Of a DNA stretch of 64,000 bases, positions 50,115-59,510 are shown in pieces (within the stretch, counting starts at the first letter, position 1; each line of letters begins with the position of its first letter). This stretch comes from Gammaproteobacteria bacterium UBA5078 (lineage in GTDB: Bacteria > Pseudomonadota > Gammaproteobacteria > Pseudomonadales > Pseudohongiellaceae): contig DIAM01000020.1 in the NCBI GenBank assembly GCA_002416505.1, positions 99,077-163,076 on the forward strand, written 5' to 3'. The notes beneath the pieces are model-generated. The model had not been told where the DNA came from and did no database searches. It was given only the letters and a program-made list of their open reading frames with translations. Made by a program: the position numbers and the translations under genes.

Positions 50115-51095
50115 CTACTCCACGTCGCGCTGTGTCGCCTTAGCTTCCAACTTCTCACGCCGCCTCCGCACTATGGTCTGCGCCATCGACTCGCCAATAT
50201 GGGACTCGCCGCGCGCTTTGGCCAGTTGTACCTGCCGCTCGCGCTCCGCATAGCGGCCGCGCTGCTCCTCATTGTGCTCGTCGTAGCAATGTGGGCAACT
50301 GATCCCGCGCCGATACAGCTCGGAGGCCATGTCGAGCTCTGTGATGGGCATACGGCAGGCATGACACTGATCGTAAGAGCCCTTCTCTAGCTGGTGGTTT
50401 ACGGTCACACGATTGTCGAAAACGAAACACTCTCCCTCCCACAGCGAACTGTCCTGAGGCACCTCCTCTAGATACTTGAGAATGCCACCTTCGAGGTGAT
50501 AGACCTCACTGAAACCCTGCTGCTTCATGAAAGCCGTCGATTTTTCGCAGCGGATTCCACCGGTACAAAACATCGCGACCTTCTTGTGCTTGCTCGGGTC
50601 GAGATTGCGCTTGGCAAACTCGGGAAATTCGCGGAAGGATTCCGTCTGCGGATTAAGGGCGTTCTTAAAGGTGCCGATTTTCACCTCATAATCGTTGCGC
50701 GTATCGACCAGGAGTACGTCGGGATCGGCGATTAAGGCGTTCCAATCCTCCGGCTTGACATAGGTGCCCACGATGTCATTGGGGTCGATGTCCTCTACCC
50801 CCATCGTGACGATCTCCTTCTTCAGCTTCACTTTGCTGCGATAGAAAGGATTCTCCTGGGTGTAGGACTCTTTCGCCGTCAGGGTGTTGATGCGCGGGTC
50901 GGCGCGTAGGAAATCCAGCACGGCATCTACGCCTTCGCGCGTGCCCGCAATCGTGCCATTGACCCCCTCGGCCGCTAGCAACACGGTGCCGCGTACTTCG
51001 TTTTCGGTCATTACTTTATGCAAGGGTGAGCGCAGTGTCTCGAAATCTGGCAGGCGCACGAATTTATAGAGCGCCGCCACTACAGTGGTCGTCAT
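50115..51095 (-). CDS. trhO: tRNA uridine(34) hydroxylase TrhO (rhodanese family, YceA)
   Basis: 326 aa. N-terminal alpha/beta domain beginning TTVVAALYKFVRLPDFE with EGVNGTIAG, then a rhodanese domain with the active-site loop MFCTGGIRCEKS, and a Cys-rich tail (CHACRMP and CPHCYDEH) seen in this family. It hydroxylates U34 of certain tRNAs, starting cmo5U modification. The ATG at 51095 follows AGAGAGG; an in-frame codon at 51245 would overlap the recQ end. Confidence 0.93.
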   Translation of the reverse strand: MTTTVVAALYKFVRLPDFETLRSPLHKVMTENEVRGTVLLAAEGVNGTIAGTREGVDAVLDFLRADPRINTLTAKESYTQENPFYRSKVKLKKEIVTMGVEDIDPNDIVGTYVKPEDWNALIADPDVLLVDTRNDYEVKIGTFKNALNPQTESFREFPEFAKRNLDPSKHKKVAMFCTGGIRCEKSTAFMKQQGFSEVYHLEGGILKYLEEVPQDSSLWEGECFVFDNRVTVNHQLEKGSYDQCHACRMPITELDMASELYRRGISCPHCYDEHNEEQRGRYAERERQVQLAKARGESHIGESMAQTIVRRRREKLEAKATQRDVE

Positions 51096-51189
51096 GGTAA
51101 ACCTCTCTTGCTGCCTGAATCGCAAATCCAGCGCATGGTTAGGTAGGAAGCCTTTTAGGCGAGGGCATTTTACACGACTTTCGATAGAA

Positions 51190-53016
51190 TCAAACTGCGG
51201 GGCCATCCTCGTGACGACGAATGACCTCGAGGAAGGCTGCCCCATATTTCTCGAGCTTACTCTGGCCTACGCCACTAATCCCCAAGAACTGCGCCTCGGT
51301 TAAGGGGCGGTAGTGCACCATATCCATGAGGCTTGCATCGTGGAAGATGACATAGGGAGCCACGTCCTTGTCCTCGGCGAATTGTTTACGGCACTGGCGT
51401 AGCGCCTCCCACAGATCCTTGTCGGCGTCGGCAACTGCCTGCTTGTGGCGGGTCTTGCGCTCGGGCTTCGCATTGGGCTCCTGCACATCGATCCGCAGCG
51501 CTATGCTGTGCTCGCCCTTTAGCAGGCCGCGAGACTTCTCATTCAGATGCAAACCACCATAGGTCGCGTGGTCGACACTCAGGTAGCCGCGGGCCACCAA
51601 TTGCCGAAACACCGAACGCCACGCATTACCATTGTGCTCTTTACCGATGCCAAAGGTGGAAATAGTATGATGGTTGTTCTGGAATATCTTGTCCGACTCC
51701 GCCCCCAGCAACACATCGATCAGATAGTTAACGCCGAAGCGTTGACCGGTGCGGTAGACACAGGACAGTGCCTTGCGCGATGACTGCGTGCCATCCCAAG
51801 TAGGCACGGGGTTTAAGCAGGCGTCACAATTGCCACAGGTCTCGGGGCCGGGTTCACCGAAGTAATGCAGCAACGCATGTCGACGACAGCTAGTGATCTC
51901 GCATAGGCCCAGCATGGCATCGAGTTTGGCGCGCTCAACGCGTTTAAAAGTCTCATTGCCCTGCGAACCATCCATCATCTGCCGCAACATGATGACGTCT
52001 TGCAGCCCGTAGACCATCCACGCGGTGGCGGGCTCGCCATCGCGTCCGGCACGCCCCGTCTCCTGATAATAGGCCTCTAGGCTTTTCGGAAGATCCAGAT
52101 GCACGATGAAGCGCACATCGGGCTTATCGATGCCCATGCCGAAGGCGATGGTAGCCACCACGATGACACTTTCCTCGCGTAGAAAGCGCTGTTGATTGTG
52201 CGCGCGCTGCTCTGCACTCAAGCCCGCATGGTAGGGCACCGCGTCGAAACCCTGAGTCACGAGCCAGGCCGCCGTATCGTCCACCTTCTTGCGCGACAGG
52301 CAATACACAATACCCGCATCGCGCTCATGCTCACGGCGCAGGAAACGCAGCAGCTGCTGTCGCGGGTTTTGTTTCTGAGTGATGCGGTATTGGATGTTCG
52401 GCCTATCGAAGCCACTCACGAAATGTTTGGCGTCCACGAGTCCGAGTCGCTGTGCAATCTCTACTCTAGTATTCGCGTCGGCGGTCGCAGTCAGTGCGAT
52501 GCGAGGCACGTCAGGGAACTCTTCCTGTAGACGCGAGAGCTGCAGATAGTCGACTCGGAAATCATGCCCCCATTGGGACACGCAATGCGCCTCGTCGATC
52601 GCAAACAACGCTATCGGCAGGGAGTGGAGTAGCTGCACAGTGGACTCTTGGTTCAGACGCTCAGGCGCAACATAGAGCATGTCTAACTGCCCCTGCCGCA
52701 AGGCCGTTACTACATCGCGCTGCGCCTCTGGCGAGAGTGACGAGTTGAGGAAACTCGCCCTTACACCGAGCTCGCGCAATGCGTCGACTTGGTCTTGCAT
52801 CAGAGCGATGAGAGGCGAGACGATGATGCCCACGCCCTCGCGCAACATGCTCGGAATTTGATAGCACAGCGACTTACCGCCACCGGTTGGCATCAAGACG
52901 AGGCAATTGCGCCCGGCCATGAGCTCGTCGATGATCTCCCGCTGTGGCGCGCGGAACTGTTCGTAGCCGAAGGTCGTTTTGAGTATCTGTTCGGCTTGTT
53001 GCGTCGAGGCTGGCAT
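51190..53016 (-). CDS. recQ: ATP-dependent DNA helicase RecQ
   Basis: 608 aa. Motif 0 FGYEQFRAPQ, Walker A MPTGGGKS, DEAH box AIDEAHCVSQWGHDFR, motif VI QETGRAGRDG, zinc-binding Cys cluster (CEITSCRRH and CGNCDAC), RQC winged-helix domain and a C-terminal HRDC domain (about 525-605). It unwinds DNA at gaps and forks in RecF-pathway repair. Upstream of and in the same direction as trhO, with a 94-base gap. Confidence 0.95.
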   Translation of the reverse strand: MPASTQQAEQILKTTFGYEQFRAPQREIIDELMAGRNCLVLMPTGGGKSLCYQIPSMLREGVGIIVSPLIALMQDQVDALRELGVRASFLNSSLSPEAQRDVVTALRQGQLDMLYVAPERLNQESTVQLLHSLPIALFAIDEAHCVSQWGHDFRVDYLQLSRLQEEFPDVPRIALTATADANTRVEIAQRLGLVDAKHFVSGFDRPNIQYRITQKQNPRQQLLRFLRREHERDAGIVYCLSRKKVDDTAAWLVTQGFDAVPYHAGLSAEQRAHNQQRFLREESVIVVATIAFGMGIDKPDVRFIVHLDLPKSLEAYYQETGRAGRDGEPATAWMVYGLQDVIMLRQMMDGSQGNETFKRVERAKLDAMLGLCEITSCRRHALLHYFGEPGPETCGNCDACLNPVPTWDGTQSSRKALSCVYRTGQRFGVNYLIDVLLGAESDKIFQNNHHTISTFGIGKEHNGNAWRSVFRQLVARGYLSVDHATYGGLHLNEKSRGLLKGEHSIALRIDVQEPNAKPERKTRHKQAVADADKDLWEALRQCRKQFAEDKDVAPYVIFHDASLMDMVHYRPLTEAQFLGISGVGQSKLEKYGAAFLEVIRRHEDGPAV

Positions 53017-53087
53017 CGCTTAAGGGTGGGAACCTCTGCATCGCTCGGAAAAATGTTTCGCTAAGATCATAGTAGTCCAAAATGAGT

Positions 53088-53118
53088 ACGGCCTGTCCCG
53101 AGGTACGGAACAGGCCGT
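53088..53118. terminator. Hairpin between recQ and the DUF3014 gene
   Basis: Perfect 9-bp arms ACGGCCTGT (53088-53096) and ACAGGCCGT (53110-53118), with a shorter CCG/CGG inner pairing. It lies 35 bases past the DUF3014 stop codon, but the following minus-strand sequence (ACTCATTTTGG) has only a brief T run, so efficiency is doubtful. Confidence 0.5.
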
Positions 53119-53152
53119 TAATTATGCAGCCCGGTGTAAGCGTGTTCTACGC

Positions 53153-54010
53153 TCAAGGCGTCACTAAACGCTCGCGATATTGGCGTAAGGTCAACTTGAG
53201 TTTCTCCGCATTTTGCGGACCCGCACGCAGCAATTGTTTCTCCACAGGATTCAAGCGCTCGATCTCAGCGTCGGCATAGACATACATGACCTTGGGCTTG
53301 ATCAACTGAAACGGGCCTTCCGCCGTGCGTGCATTGAGCACCGTATCGATCGCCCTTACTAGGGTGTCATCGAAATCGCGGCTCCCATAGCCAATCTCCC
53401 TATAGGCTTCTTGAAAGAGCGGCTTCATCATCCTGTACATCTGCAACGCTAGCTCTGGATTGACCGCCGCTAGGCCGTCAACAATTGGGGTGTAGCGCTG
53501 GTAGGAAACCGTCTGCATCTCGAATAGATTCTCGTCTAGCTCCCTGACGGCCATGGCCTGTGAGGGACGACGGACCGGGTATTCCAATTGCGGCAGATTG
53601 CCATCGGCGACGTTGTCTACGAAGACGACGAACTTGCGAATCACATCTTCGGACACGAGCAGGCTCAACAAGCGTGTGCCCGTCTCCAAGCCTTGGAGTC
53701 GCTCGGTCAGGAAAGCATCGCTTTCGTTGAGCACGGGAAGGTCGATTATCTCCTGCGCCACTTCCGGCACGACTGGCTCGGTCACTGCGACGGCTTCGGG
53801 GGCAGGTCGCTCGGTAGGCAGGATTGGTGCGGGGGGCGTGGGAGCCGGCGCCTCGACGCGCTCTATAGGCTCTGGAGCGCGCGGTACTGGCACTGCAATA
53901 TCGACAGTACGGGTGCCCTCTGGGCTTTCAAATGTTGCCGCTAGGTAGACCAGAAACAGCAAGCCTATAACGGCGATTGCAGCAATGATGGCCAAACTCT
54001 TATTAGGCAT
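53153..54010 (-). CDS. DUF3014 family membrane-anchored protein
   Basis: 285 aa. N-terminal helix (about 7-27) followed by a Pro/Ala/Glu-rich linker to about residue 85, then a conserved helical domain. Family landmarks include FVVFVDNVADGNLP and a conserved Tyr/Arg segment YQRYTPIVD; the end is RERLVTP. It is predicted to hang in the periplasm from a single helix. Function unknown. The RBS GGGGAT precedes the ATG. Confidence 0.87.
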   Translation of the reverse strand: MPNKSLAIIAAIAVIGLLFLVYLAATFESPEGTRTVDIAVPVPRAPEPIERVEAPAPTPPAPILPTERPAPEAVAVTEPVVPEVAQEIIDLPVLNESDAFLTERLQGLETGTRLLSLLVSEDVIRKFVVFVDNVADGNLPQLEYPVRRPSQAMAVRELDENLFEMQTVSYQRYTPIVDGLAAVNPELALQMYRMMKPLFQEAYREIGYGSRDFDDTLVRAIDTVLNARTAEGPFQLIKPKVMYVYADAEIERLNPVEKQLLRAGPQNAEKLKLTLRQYRERLVTP

Positions 54011-54158
54011 GAATATCCCCGTTAATTTACTAGTGTGAAATACTGTGCAACTGGCACGGTGGGCATTCTTGCACAGCCCCCTAGCAGCGGCAAGTGAACC
54101 CCTTAGAAATCAGCTTCTTGACCGCTATTATCACATTTTTGGCACATTCCTGCGCCCC

Positions 54159-54731
54159 CTAGCCTAGTAGCTCGCCGCCGCCCATCAGGAGCACTACCCC
54201 CAGCACGGCGAAGATCAAGGCGGCGACAATATGCACCGCCCGTACGGGCAGCTTTTCGGCAATCTTGTGGCCTAGGAGTACCGCCGGCACATTGGCGATC
54301 ATCATGCCCAAGGTGGTACCCAGCACCACCGGAACTAAGGCTTGATAGCTGGCCGCCAACGCCACCGTGGCCACCTGAGTCTTATCCCCCATCTCTGCCA
54401 GAAAGAAGGCGATGAGCGTAGCCGTGAACACCCCTTTTGCCACAAGAGCTGCCTCGGACTCATCGAACTCATCCGGCACCAGGGTCCAGGCGGCCATCGC
54501 GATAAACGACACGCCGAGTATCCAGCGCATGGTCTCGGGAGCCGCTAGGGACGTGATCCAAGTGCCTAATGCACCGGCAATGCCATGGTTGGCCAGCGTC
54601 GCCACGAGGATGCCTAGAATGATCGGGACGGGTTTTCGATATTTAGCAGCGAGGATAAAGGCCAGCAACTGGGTCTTATCCCCAATCTCGGCCAAGGCCA
54701 CGATCCCGGTGGCCACTAGAAAGGCTTCCAT
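54159..54731 (-). CDS. TMEM165/GDT1 (UPF0016) family cation transporter
   Basis: 190 aa, six membrane helices in two repeats, each with the family motif E-x-G-D-K-T: ALAEIGDKTQLLA (about 14-26) and FLAEMGDKTQVAT (about 112-124). Members export Mn2+ or move Ca2+/H+. The ATG at 54731 follows AGGAG at 6 bases; the TTG one codon earlier is not needed. It starts 52 bases after the TPR-protein gene on the same strand. There is no room for a yybP-ykoY manganese riboswitch directly upstream, so control must come from the upstream promoter or elsewhere. Confidence 0.93.
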   Translation of the reverse strand: MEAFLVATGIVALAEIGDKTQLLAFILAAKYRKPVPIILGILVATLANHGIAGALGTWITSLAAPETMRWILGVSFIAMAAWTLVPDEFDESEAALVAKGVFTATLIAFFLAEMGDKTQVATVALAASYQALVPVVLGTTLGMMIANVPAVLLGHKIAEKLPVRAVHIVAALIFAVLGVVLLMGGGELLG

Positions 54732-54782
54732 CAATGCTCCTGTGTCGGTATGCGCAAGCTCGCGATTATAGACCCATGCGGG

Positions 54783-55868
54783 CTACCAACGCATCACACT
54801 GCGACGATAGTCCCGATTGATATTCGCTTGCAACGTGCGCAGCTCTTCCAAACGCGCAGCCGCCGCCCCGTCGTTCATCGTCTGCAAAAAGGGCGTGCTG
54901 TCGACTAAGGCTTGCAGCTCCTCAATAGTGCGTTGCGTCGAGGTCACGGCGATCTGAATCCTGTCACGATAAAATTGTTTCTGCATCTCGTATTCGCGGA
55001 ACTGAGGGTTCTCCCTGCGCACAGTACCGCAACTCTGCGTGACCTGTCCGGCAGAATTCACGACATCCCGGCACACATACTCGGAGATATAGCGCGCTAC
55101 GGGGCGATCCAACCCCATTGGCACGCTGCGCAGGGCATAGTCCGCTAGCTGCGCCTCCGCATAGGCCTTGCCATAGAGTAGGTCGAAGCGGGTCTGAGCC
55201 CGCATCGGCTCGGCATTCTCCGACAGGGCTAAACCGTCCCCCAAGGCTACCGCGTAGGCATATTGCAGGTCTTCGATATCGCGCATATTCGCCATAGTCG
55301 AGCGCTGCAGTAGATTGCCCCGCACTACCTGCAACTTCCATTCGCCGAACGCGAGGACGGCGCTGGCATAGGCTTGCGAGCCTGGCTCATATAGCCGGGT
55401 CTCGATATGCAAGGCCAAGTGCTCCTTGTCGTCGGCGGCCGTCCAATCACCCGCTGACTTGTAGGCGCTAATTAACTTTTCCAGCACCTCGATTTGCGAA
55501 GGGCTATACAGGCCATCGCTAATGCGTGTGATGCTCAGGGCGCGCTCGTAGAACGCGGCAGCAGTTTCAAATTGGCCGAGTTCGAAGTTATAGCGCCCCA
55601 TGTCTTTCAATATTTCGATAAGACTTGGATCGTAGGGACCTAGCTCGCTCTCAAGCGCCTGCAGATTCTCTTGATAGAGGCCTATCTGCCTGCTGATCTC
55701 AAGCGCCGTCTGCTCATCGACCACTAACTGTGCATCCACCACAGGTTCGGGCACCGGCGCGATGTCATCGTCTTGCCCTGCGTCCAACGCGAGCAATTGT
55801 CCGACCCACAAGAGGCCGATCAGCGCGCACGCAGGGCTTAGAATATGACGGGACTTGACAGTAATCAT
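54783..55868 (-). CDS. Exported TPR-repeat protein
   Basis: 361 aa. Signal peptide about 1-28, then an acidic linker and TPR-like helices (LIEILKDMGRYNFELGQFETAAAFYERAL and GLYSPSQIEVLEKLISAYKSAGDW, each given here in shortened form) over about residues 80-150. The C-terminal part is helical with two Cys (CRDVV and SCGTV) and a basic end. It is probably a periplasmic scaffold. Function unknown. It may share a transcript with the GDT1 transporter gene. Confidence 0.82.
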   Translation of the reverse strand: MITVKSRHILSPACALIGLLWVGQLLALDAGQDDDIAPVPEPVVDAQLVVDEQTALEISRQIGLYQENLQALESELGPYDPSLIEILKDMGRYNFELGQFETAAAFYERALSITRISDGLYSPSQIEVLEKLISAYKSAGDWTAADDKEHLALHIETRLYEPGSQAYASAVLAFGEWKLQVVRGNLLQRSTMANMRDIEDLQYAYAVALGDGLALSENAEPMRAQTRFDLLYGKAYAEAQLADYALRSVPMGLDRPVARYISEYVCRDVVNSAGQVTQSCGTVRRENPQFREYEMQKQFYRDRIQIAVTSTQRTIEELQALVDSTPFLQTMNDGAAAARLEELRTLQANINRDYRRSVMRW

Positions 55869-56023
55869 GCAGGGCTTCTCTTTGACAATACTATTTCAAC
55901 TCATGATATCGAACTTCGTTGACGTGCCACATTCAAGCAGGTCACACTTAGGTAGCCCCCCGAACAACAAAGTTCCAGATAAATCAAAACATTAACAGGG
56001 GGAACATAGCAAGGAGACCGAAT

Positions 56024-56668
56024 ATGAAAAAGCTAATACTAACGGCCTCGGTGATTGCATTGACCTGCGCAACGACCGTGATCTACTCACAGGACAATAG
56101 CATGAGTTTCTTTATCACCAGCGTAGGATCCGGAAACGGCGCCAACCTTGGTGGTCTCGCGGGGGCCGATGCGCATTGTGCCGCACTCGCCGGCGCGGTT
56201 GGAGCAGGGGGTAAGACCTGGGCTGCCTATTTAAGCACGCAAGCGGCCGGCGGACAGCCCGCTGTCAACGCTCGTGATCGCATCGGTTCTGGCCCCTGGT
56301 ATAACGCTAAAGGCACCATGATTGCGGCCAATGTCGCGCAACTACATAGCGAAGAGGCCATGACAGGCAAGGAAACCTCGTTGTCCGAGGCCGGCAACAT
56401 CATCAACGGTCGCGGCGACACGCCGAACCAGCACGACATACTGACCGGCTCGCAAGTCGATGGCACCGCTTACCCAGCGGATACCGATATGACCTGTAAT
56501 AACTGGACCAGCAGCAGTGCCGGCTCAGCACAAGTCGGCCATTTCGACCGACAAGGCGGCGGTGCGAACCCCACTTCTTGGAATAGCGCCCATGCCAGCC
56601 GTAGTTGTAGCCAAGAGGACCTCATCGCCACCGGCGGTAATGGCTATTTCTATTGCTTCGCCTACTAG
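56024..56668 (+). CDS. Exported lectin-fold-like protein
   Basis: 214 aa. Signal peptide 1-22 and AAGGAG 8 bases before the ATG. The mature part has FFITSVGSGNGANLGGLAGADAHC, AAYLSTQ near 70 and four Cys (C53, one near 166, and two in the C-terminal SRSCSQEDL / GYFYCFAY). It resembles the C-type-lectin-like endostatin/DUF1554 group of secreted proteins. A carbohydrate or protein ligand is possible; no catalytic residues are evident. A terminator-like hairpin follows. Confidence 0.8.
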   Translation: MKKLILTASVIALTCATTVIYSQDNSMSFFITSVGSGNGANLGGLAGADAHCAALAGAVGAGGKTWAAYLSTQAAGGQPAVNARDRIGSGPWYNAKGTMIAANVAQLHSEEAMTGKETSLSEAGNIINGRGDTPNQHDILTGSQVDGTAYPADTDMTCNNWTSSSAGSAQVGHFDRQGGGANPTSWNSAHASRSCSQEDLIATGGNGYFYCFAY

Positions 56669-56683
56669 GCTCTAACCCCCTGA

Positions 56684-56715
56684 CGCCGTGGACCAAGACT
56701 CCACGGCGCACTCTT
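56684..56715 (+). terminator. Terminator-like hairpin after the lectin-like gene
   Basis: Perfect 9-bp stem CGCCGTGGA (56684-56692) / TCCACGGCG (56700-56708) with a 7-base loop, followed by CACTCTTCTCT, a broken T tract. It lies 16 bases after the stop codon. Confidence 0.6.
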
Positions 56716-56811
56716 CTCTACGCATTAATCTGCCTAACAGACACTGCGTCTAAGACACAATACTGCTATAGTCTGCCCATTGATTAAACGTGCAATACAG
56801 TGGGTCCACAC

Positions 56812-57765
56812 ATGGAATTTCAGGATTACTACAAAGTGCTGGGCGTCGCCAAAGATGCCGACCTCAAGACAATCAAAACCGCCTATCGCAAACTCGCTCG
56901 CAAGTATCACCCCGATGTAAGCGACGAGCACGACGCCGAAAAACGCTTCAAAGAGGTTGCTGAAGCCTACGAAGTCCTCTCCGACGAAACCAAGCGTGCC
57001 GAATACGAGCAATTGCGTAAATACGGTCATGGCGGACAGTCCTTCGAACCACCCCCCGATTGGCAGAGTAAAGCCGGGCGCAGCCACGGCTCGCAGAGTG
57101 ATTTTTCCGATTTCTTCGAGAACATCTTCGGCAAAGGGGGCTACGAACGCGGCGCCGCCGATGCGTTTCGCAGCAGTGAGGACTTCACGAGTCAACGCGG
57201 TCGCGATATCGAGGTGGAATTGCCCCTGTTTTTAGAGGACACCTTCTCGGATGAGTCTCGCCCAATCGAATACTCGCTGCCCCACTACGGCCCCCAAGGA
57301 CGCTTGCCAGACATCCGTAAGACTCTGAAGGTGAAGATACCCGTCGGGGTTGTCGATGGCGAACGCATCCGCCTCAAGGGCCAGGGTGGACCGGGTTTTG
57401 GCAATGGCCCGGCCGGCGACCTATTTCTGCGCATCCGTTTAATCCCACATCCCTTATTCGATATCGCCGGGACTGACCTGAGTATCGTGGTCCCTATCGC
57501 GCCCTGGGAGGCCGCCTTGGGCGTCAAGCTGACGCTGCCTACACTGACTGGCAAGATCAACCTGAGCGTTGCGGCGAATAGCCAAAGCGGCCAGCGCTTA
57601 CGCATCAAAGGCAAAGGCCTGCGCACGCGCAAGGGCCACGGCGACTTGTTTGCGGTATTGAAGGTGGTGATGCCCGAACGCAGCCCCGCACAGGCAGAAG
57701 TCCTATGGCAAGAACTGGCCGAAAAAGCCCAATTCAACCCCCGTAAAGAATGGGAGTCCTCATGA
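56812..57765 (+). CDS. cbpA: Curved-DNA-binding co-chaperone CbpA (DnaJ-like)
   Basis: 317 aa. N-terminal J domain (about 4-68) with KYHPDVS, which carries the HPD motif, then a Gly/Phe-rich linker, and two C-terminal beta-sandwich domains as in DnaJ without the zinc-finger region. It stimulates DnaK and binds curved DNA. ATG 56812 is favoured over a GTG at 56800. The stop overlaps the start of cbpM (ATGA). Confidence 0.93.
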   Translation: MEFQDYYKVLGVAKDADLKTIKTAYRKLARKYHPDVSDEHDAEKRFKEVAEAYEVLSDETKRAEYEQLRKYGHGGQSFEPPPDWQSKAGRSHGSQSDFSDFFENIFGKGGYERGAADAFRSSEDFTSQRGRDIEVELPLFLEDTFSDESRPIEYSLPHYGPQGRLPDIRKTLKVKIPVGVVDGERIRLKGQGGPGFGNGPAGDLFLRIRLIPHPLFDIAGTDLSIVVPIAPWEAALGVKLTLPTLTGKINLSVAANSQSGQRLRIKGKGLRTRKGHGDLFAVLKVVMPERSPAQAEVLWQELAEKAQFNPRKEWESS

Positions 57766-58070
57766 TGCAGATCGACTACTCAGTGACGTTTAACCTAGAC
57801 GATACCTGCCTAGCCATAGGCTCAGAAGACAGCCTCGTCTATGCCATCGTAGAACATGGCATCATCGCGCCTGAAGGAGACTCACCACAGGATTGGCTAT
57901 TCGACCTCGATATGATCTGCACCGCTAAGCGTGCACTTCGATTACAGCGCGAACTCCAGCTTGACTGGTCTGCCACCGCCATGGTGCTATCCCTGCTCGA
58001 GGAGCGCGATCGATTGCGCAAAGACAATCAAAAACTGCAGGCGCAATTGCAAAGATTTTTACAAGACTAA
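57762..58070 (+). CDS. cbpM: Chaperone modulatory protein CbpM
   Basis: 102 aa. MerR-like fold with a central helical region (LFDLDMICTAKRALRLQRELQLD) and a C-terminal coiled coil (LEERDRLRKDNQKLQAQLQ). It binds the J domain of CbpA and blocks its co-chaperone activity. The ATG at 57762 follows GGGAG at 5 bases and overlaps the cbpA stop, giving tight stoichiometry. Confidence 0.92.
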   Translation: MMQIDYSVTFNLDDTCLAIGSEDSLVYAIVEHGIIAPEGDSPQDWLFDLDMICTAKRALRLQRELQLDWSATAMVLSLLEERDRLRKDNQKLQAQLQRFLQD

Positions 58071-58096
58071 TTGCACCCAAGGATATCAACTCATAT

Positions 58097-58567
58097 ATGG
58101 CTGTCGAGATAGAGCGCAAATATTTAGTCATACCCGAGAAGCTACCACCCCTGCACAGTGGCGAGCTCATGTTGCAGAGCTATTTGCCCACTGCAAACAA
58201 GAGCACCGTGCGCATACGCTTGTGTGGGACACGCGCCTTTCTTACTCTTAAAGGCCCAACACAAGGCATCAGTCGCGCCGAGTTCGAATACCCCATCCCA
58301 CCGGCAGACGCACATGACATGCTGACTAGCCTGTGTTCTCCCGGCGCGATTGAGAAGACTCGCTACAAAGTACTCCACGACGGCATGATCTGGGAGATCG
58401 ACGTTTTCGCCGGCATCAATCAGGGCCTGATTGTCGCAGAAATTGAGCTGGAATCAGAGTTGCAAGCCTTCACACTTCCCGAATGGGCAGGGGCAGAGGT
58501 AAGCGCCGATCTGCGCTATTCTAATCTTTCATTGATGGAAGCCCCATGGCCTACTTGGCGACGCTAG
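58097..58567 (+). CDS. CYTH domain protein (inorganic triphosphatase/adenylate-cyclase-like)
   Basis: 156 aa single-domain CYTH protein. It opens with the signature EIERKYLV (4-11) and carries the tunnel residues RIRLCGT, FLTLKGP, EFEYPIP, KTRY and the late acidic strand VAEIELESE. Such short CYTH proteins hydrolyse inorganic triphosphate or thiamine triphosphate; cyclase activity is less likely. It starts 26 bases after cbpM and may be co-transcribed. Confidence 0.92.
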   Translation: MAVEIERKYLVIPEKLPPLHSGELMLQSYLPTANKSTVRIRLCGTRAFLTLKGPTQGISRAEFEYPIPPADAHDMLTSLCSPGAIEKTRYKVLHDGMIWEIDVFAGINQGLIVAEIELESELQAFTLPEWAGAEVSADLRYSNLSLMEAPWPTWRR

Positions 58568-58682
58568 AGTTCGCGGCGCTGCGAGATGAGATTTCTTGTC
58601 ACATAATCGACACTGAAAAGTAATCGTCCTGTCACTTAAGCGCCCTATGCTGTGCCCATCTTGATTACAAGAGGTGACTGGC

Positions 58683-59510
58683 ATGAGCGCTACGAAAACA
58701 GCAAGAGCACTGCAAAACCCACTAAAGTATCGCGCTATATTTCTCTCCGACATCCACCTAGGCTTCAAAGGCTGTCAGGCTGACTTCCTCCTCGATTTTC
58801 TAAACCGCACCGATTCGGAATTTCTGTACTTGGTAGGTGATATATTCGACGGCTGGGAGATGAAGAAAAAGACCTATTGGCCGGCCTCTCATCAAGCGGT
58901 CGTCAATGCGATCTTGGCGAAAGCGGCCAAGGGCACGAGGGTTATCTATACCCCAGGCAATCACGATGAAAGCGCGCGGCACTATTGCGGGCACCGTTTC
59001 GACAATATAGAGATTGCGGATACGGCGATACACGTCACCGCCGATGCTCGCAAGCTGCTAGTGTTGCATGGCGATCAATTCGATTCGGTTGTGAAGTACA
59101 GCCCCTTCCTCTCCAAAGTCGGCAGCTCCATGTACTCGCACCTACTGTTTCTGAACCGGCTCATCAATGGCGTAAGAAGTTTGACGGGGCGTCCCTATTG
59201 GTCTCTTGCCGCCCATCTAAAACACAAGGTCAAGAACGTCGTCAGTTACATCGGTAAGTTCGAAGAGGCCGTCGTCGCCTCTGCGCGCCTAGAGCAAGTG
59301 CAAGGCGTGGTTTGTGGTCACATCCACCACGCGGAGATTGCGATGTTCGAAGACGTGCTCTATTGCAACACCGGCGACTGGGTGGAGAGCTGCACGGCGA
59401 TGGTCGAAGGGCATAATGGTGAGCTAAAGATTCTGCGCTGGACCGAGGTCGCGGAACAGCTCAGCTCGGGACGCCGTAGCCAGAAATCACCCGCGCTTAA
59501 CGCCGCGTAA
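58683..59510 (+). CDS. LpxH-like UDP-2,3-diacylglucosamine diphosphatase / calcineurin-like phosphoesterase
   Basis: 275 aa. Metal-binding motifs of calcineurin-like phosphoesterases: DIHLG (24-28), GDIFDGW, GNHDE, LHGDQFD and GHIHHA. The layout matches the LpxH2-like group found beside lipid genes and in gammaproteobacteria that also have LpxH. The role may be hydrolysis of UDP-diacylglucosamine in lipid A synthesis or another phosphodiester. ATG 58683 follows GAGG. The 3' end overlaps the convergent NHL-repeat gene by 14 bases. Confidence 0.87.
   Translation: MSATKTARALQNPLKYRAIFLSDIHLGFKGCQADFLLDFLNRTDSEFLYLVGDIFDGWEMKKKTYWPASHQAVVNAILAKAAKGTRVIYTPGNHDESARHYCGHRFDNIEIADTAIHVTADARKLLVLHGDQFDSVVKYSPFLSKVGSSMYSHLLFLNRLINGVRSLTGRPYWSLAAHLKHKVKNVVSYIGKFEEAVVASARLEQVQGVVCGHIHHAEIAMFEDVLYCNTGDWVESCTAMVEGHNGELKILRWTEVAEQLSSGRRSQKSPALNAA

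Noticed and set aside
54732..54782. Manganese (yybP-ykoY) riboswitch ahead of the GDT1 transporter
   Set aside because: Only about 50 bases separate it from the upstream gene, and none of the conserved riboswitch core is visible.
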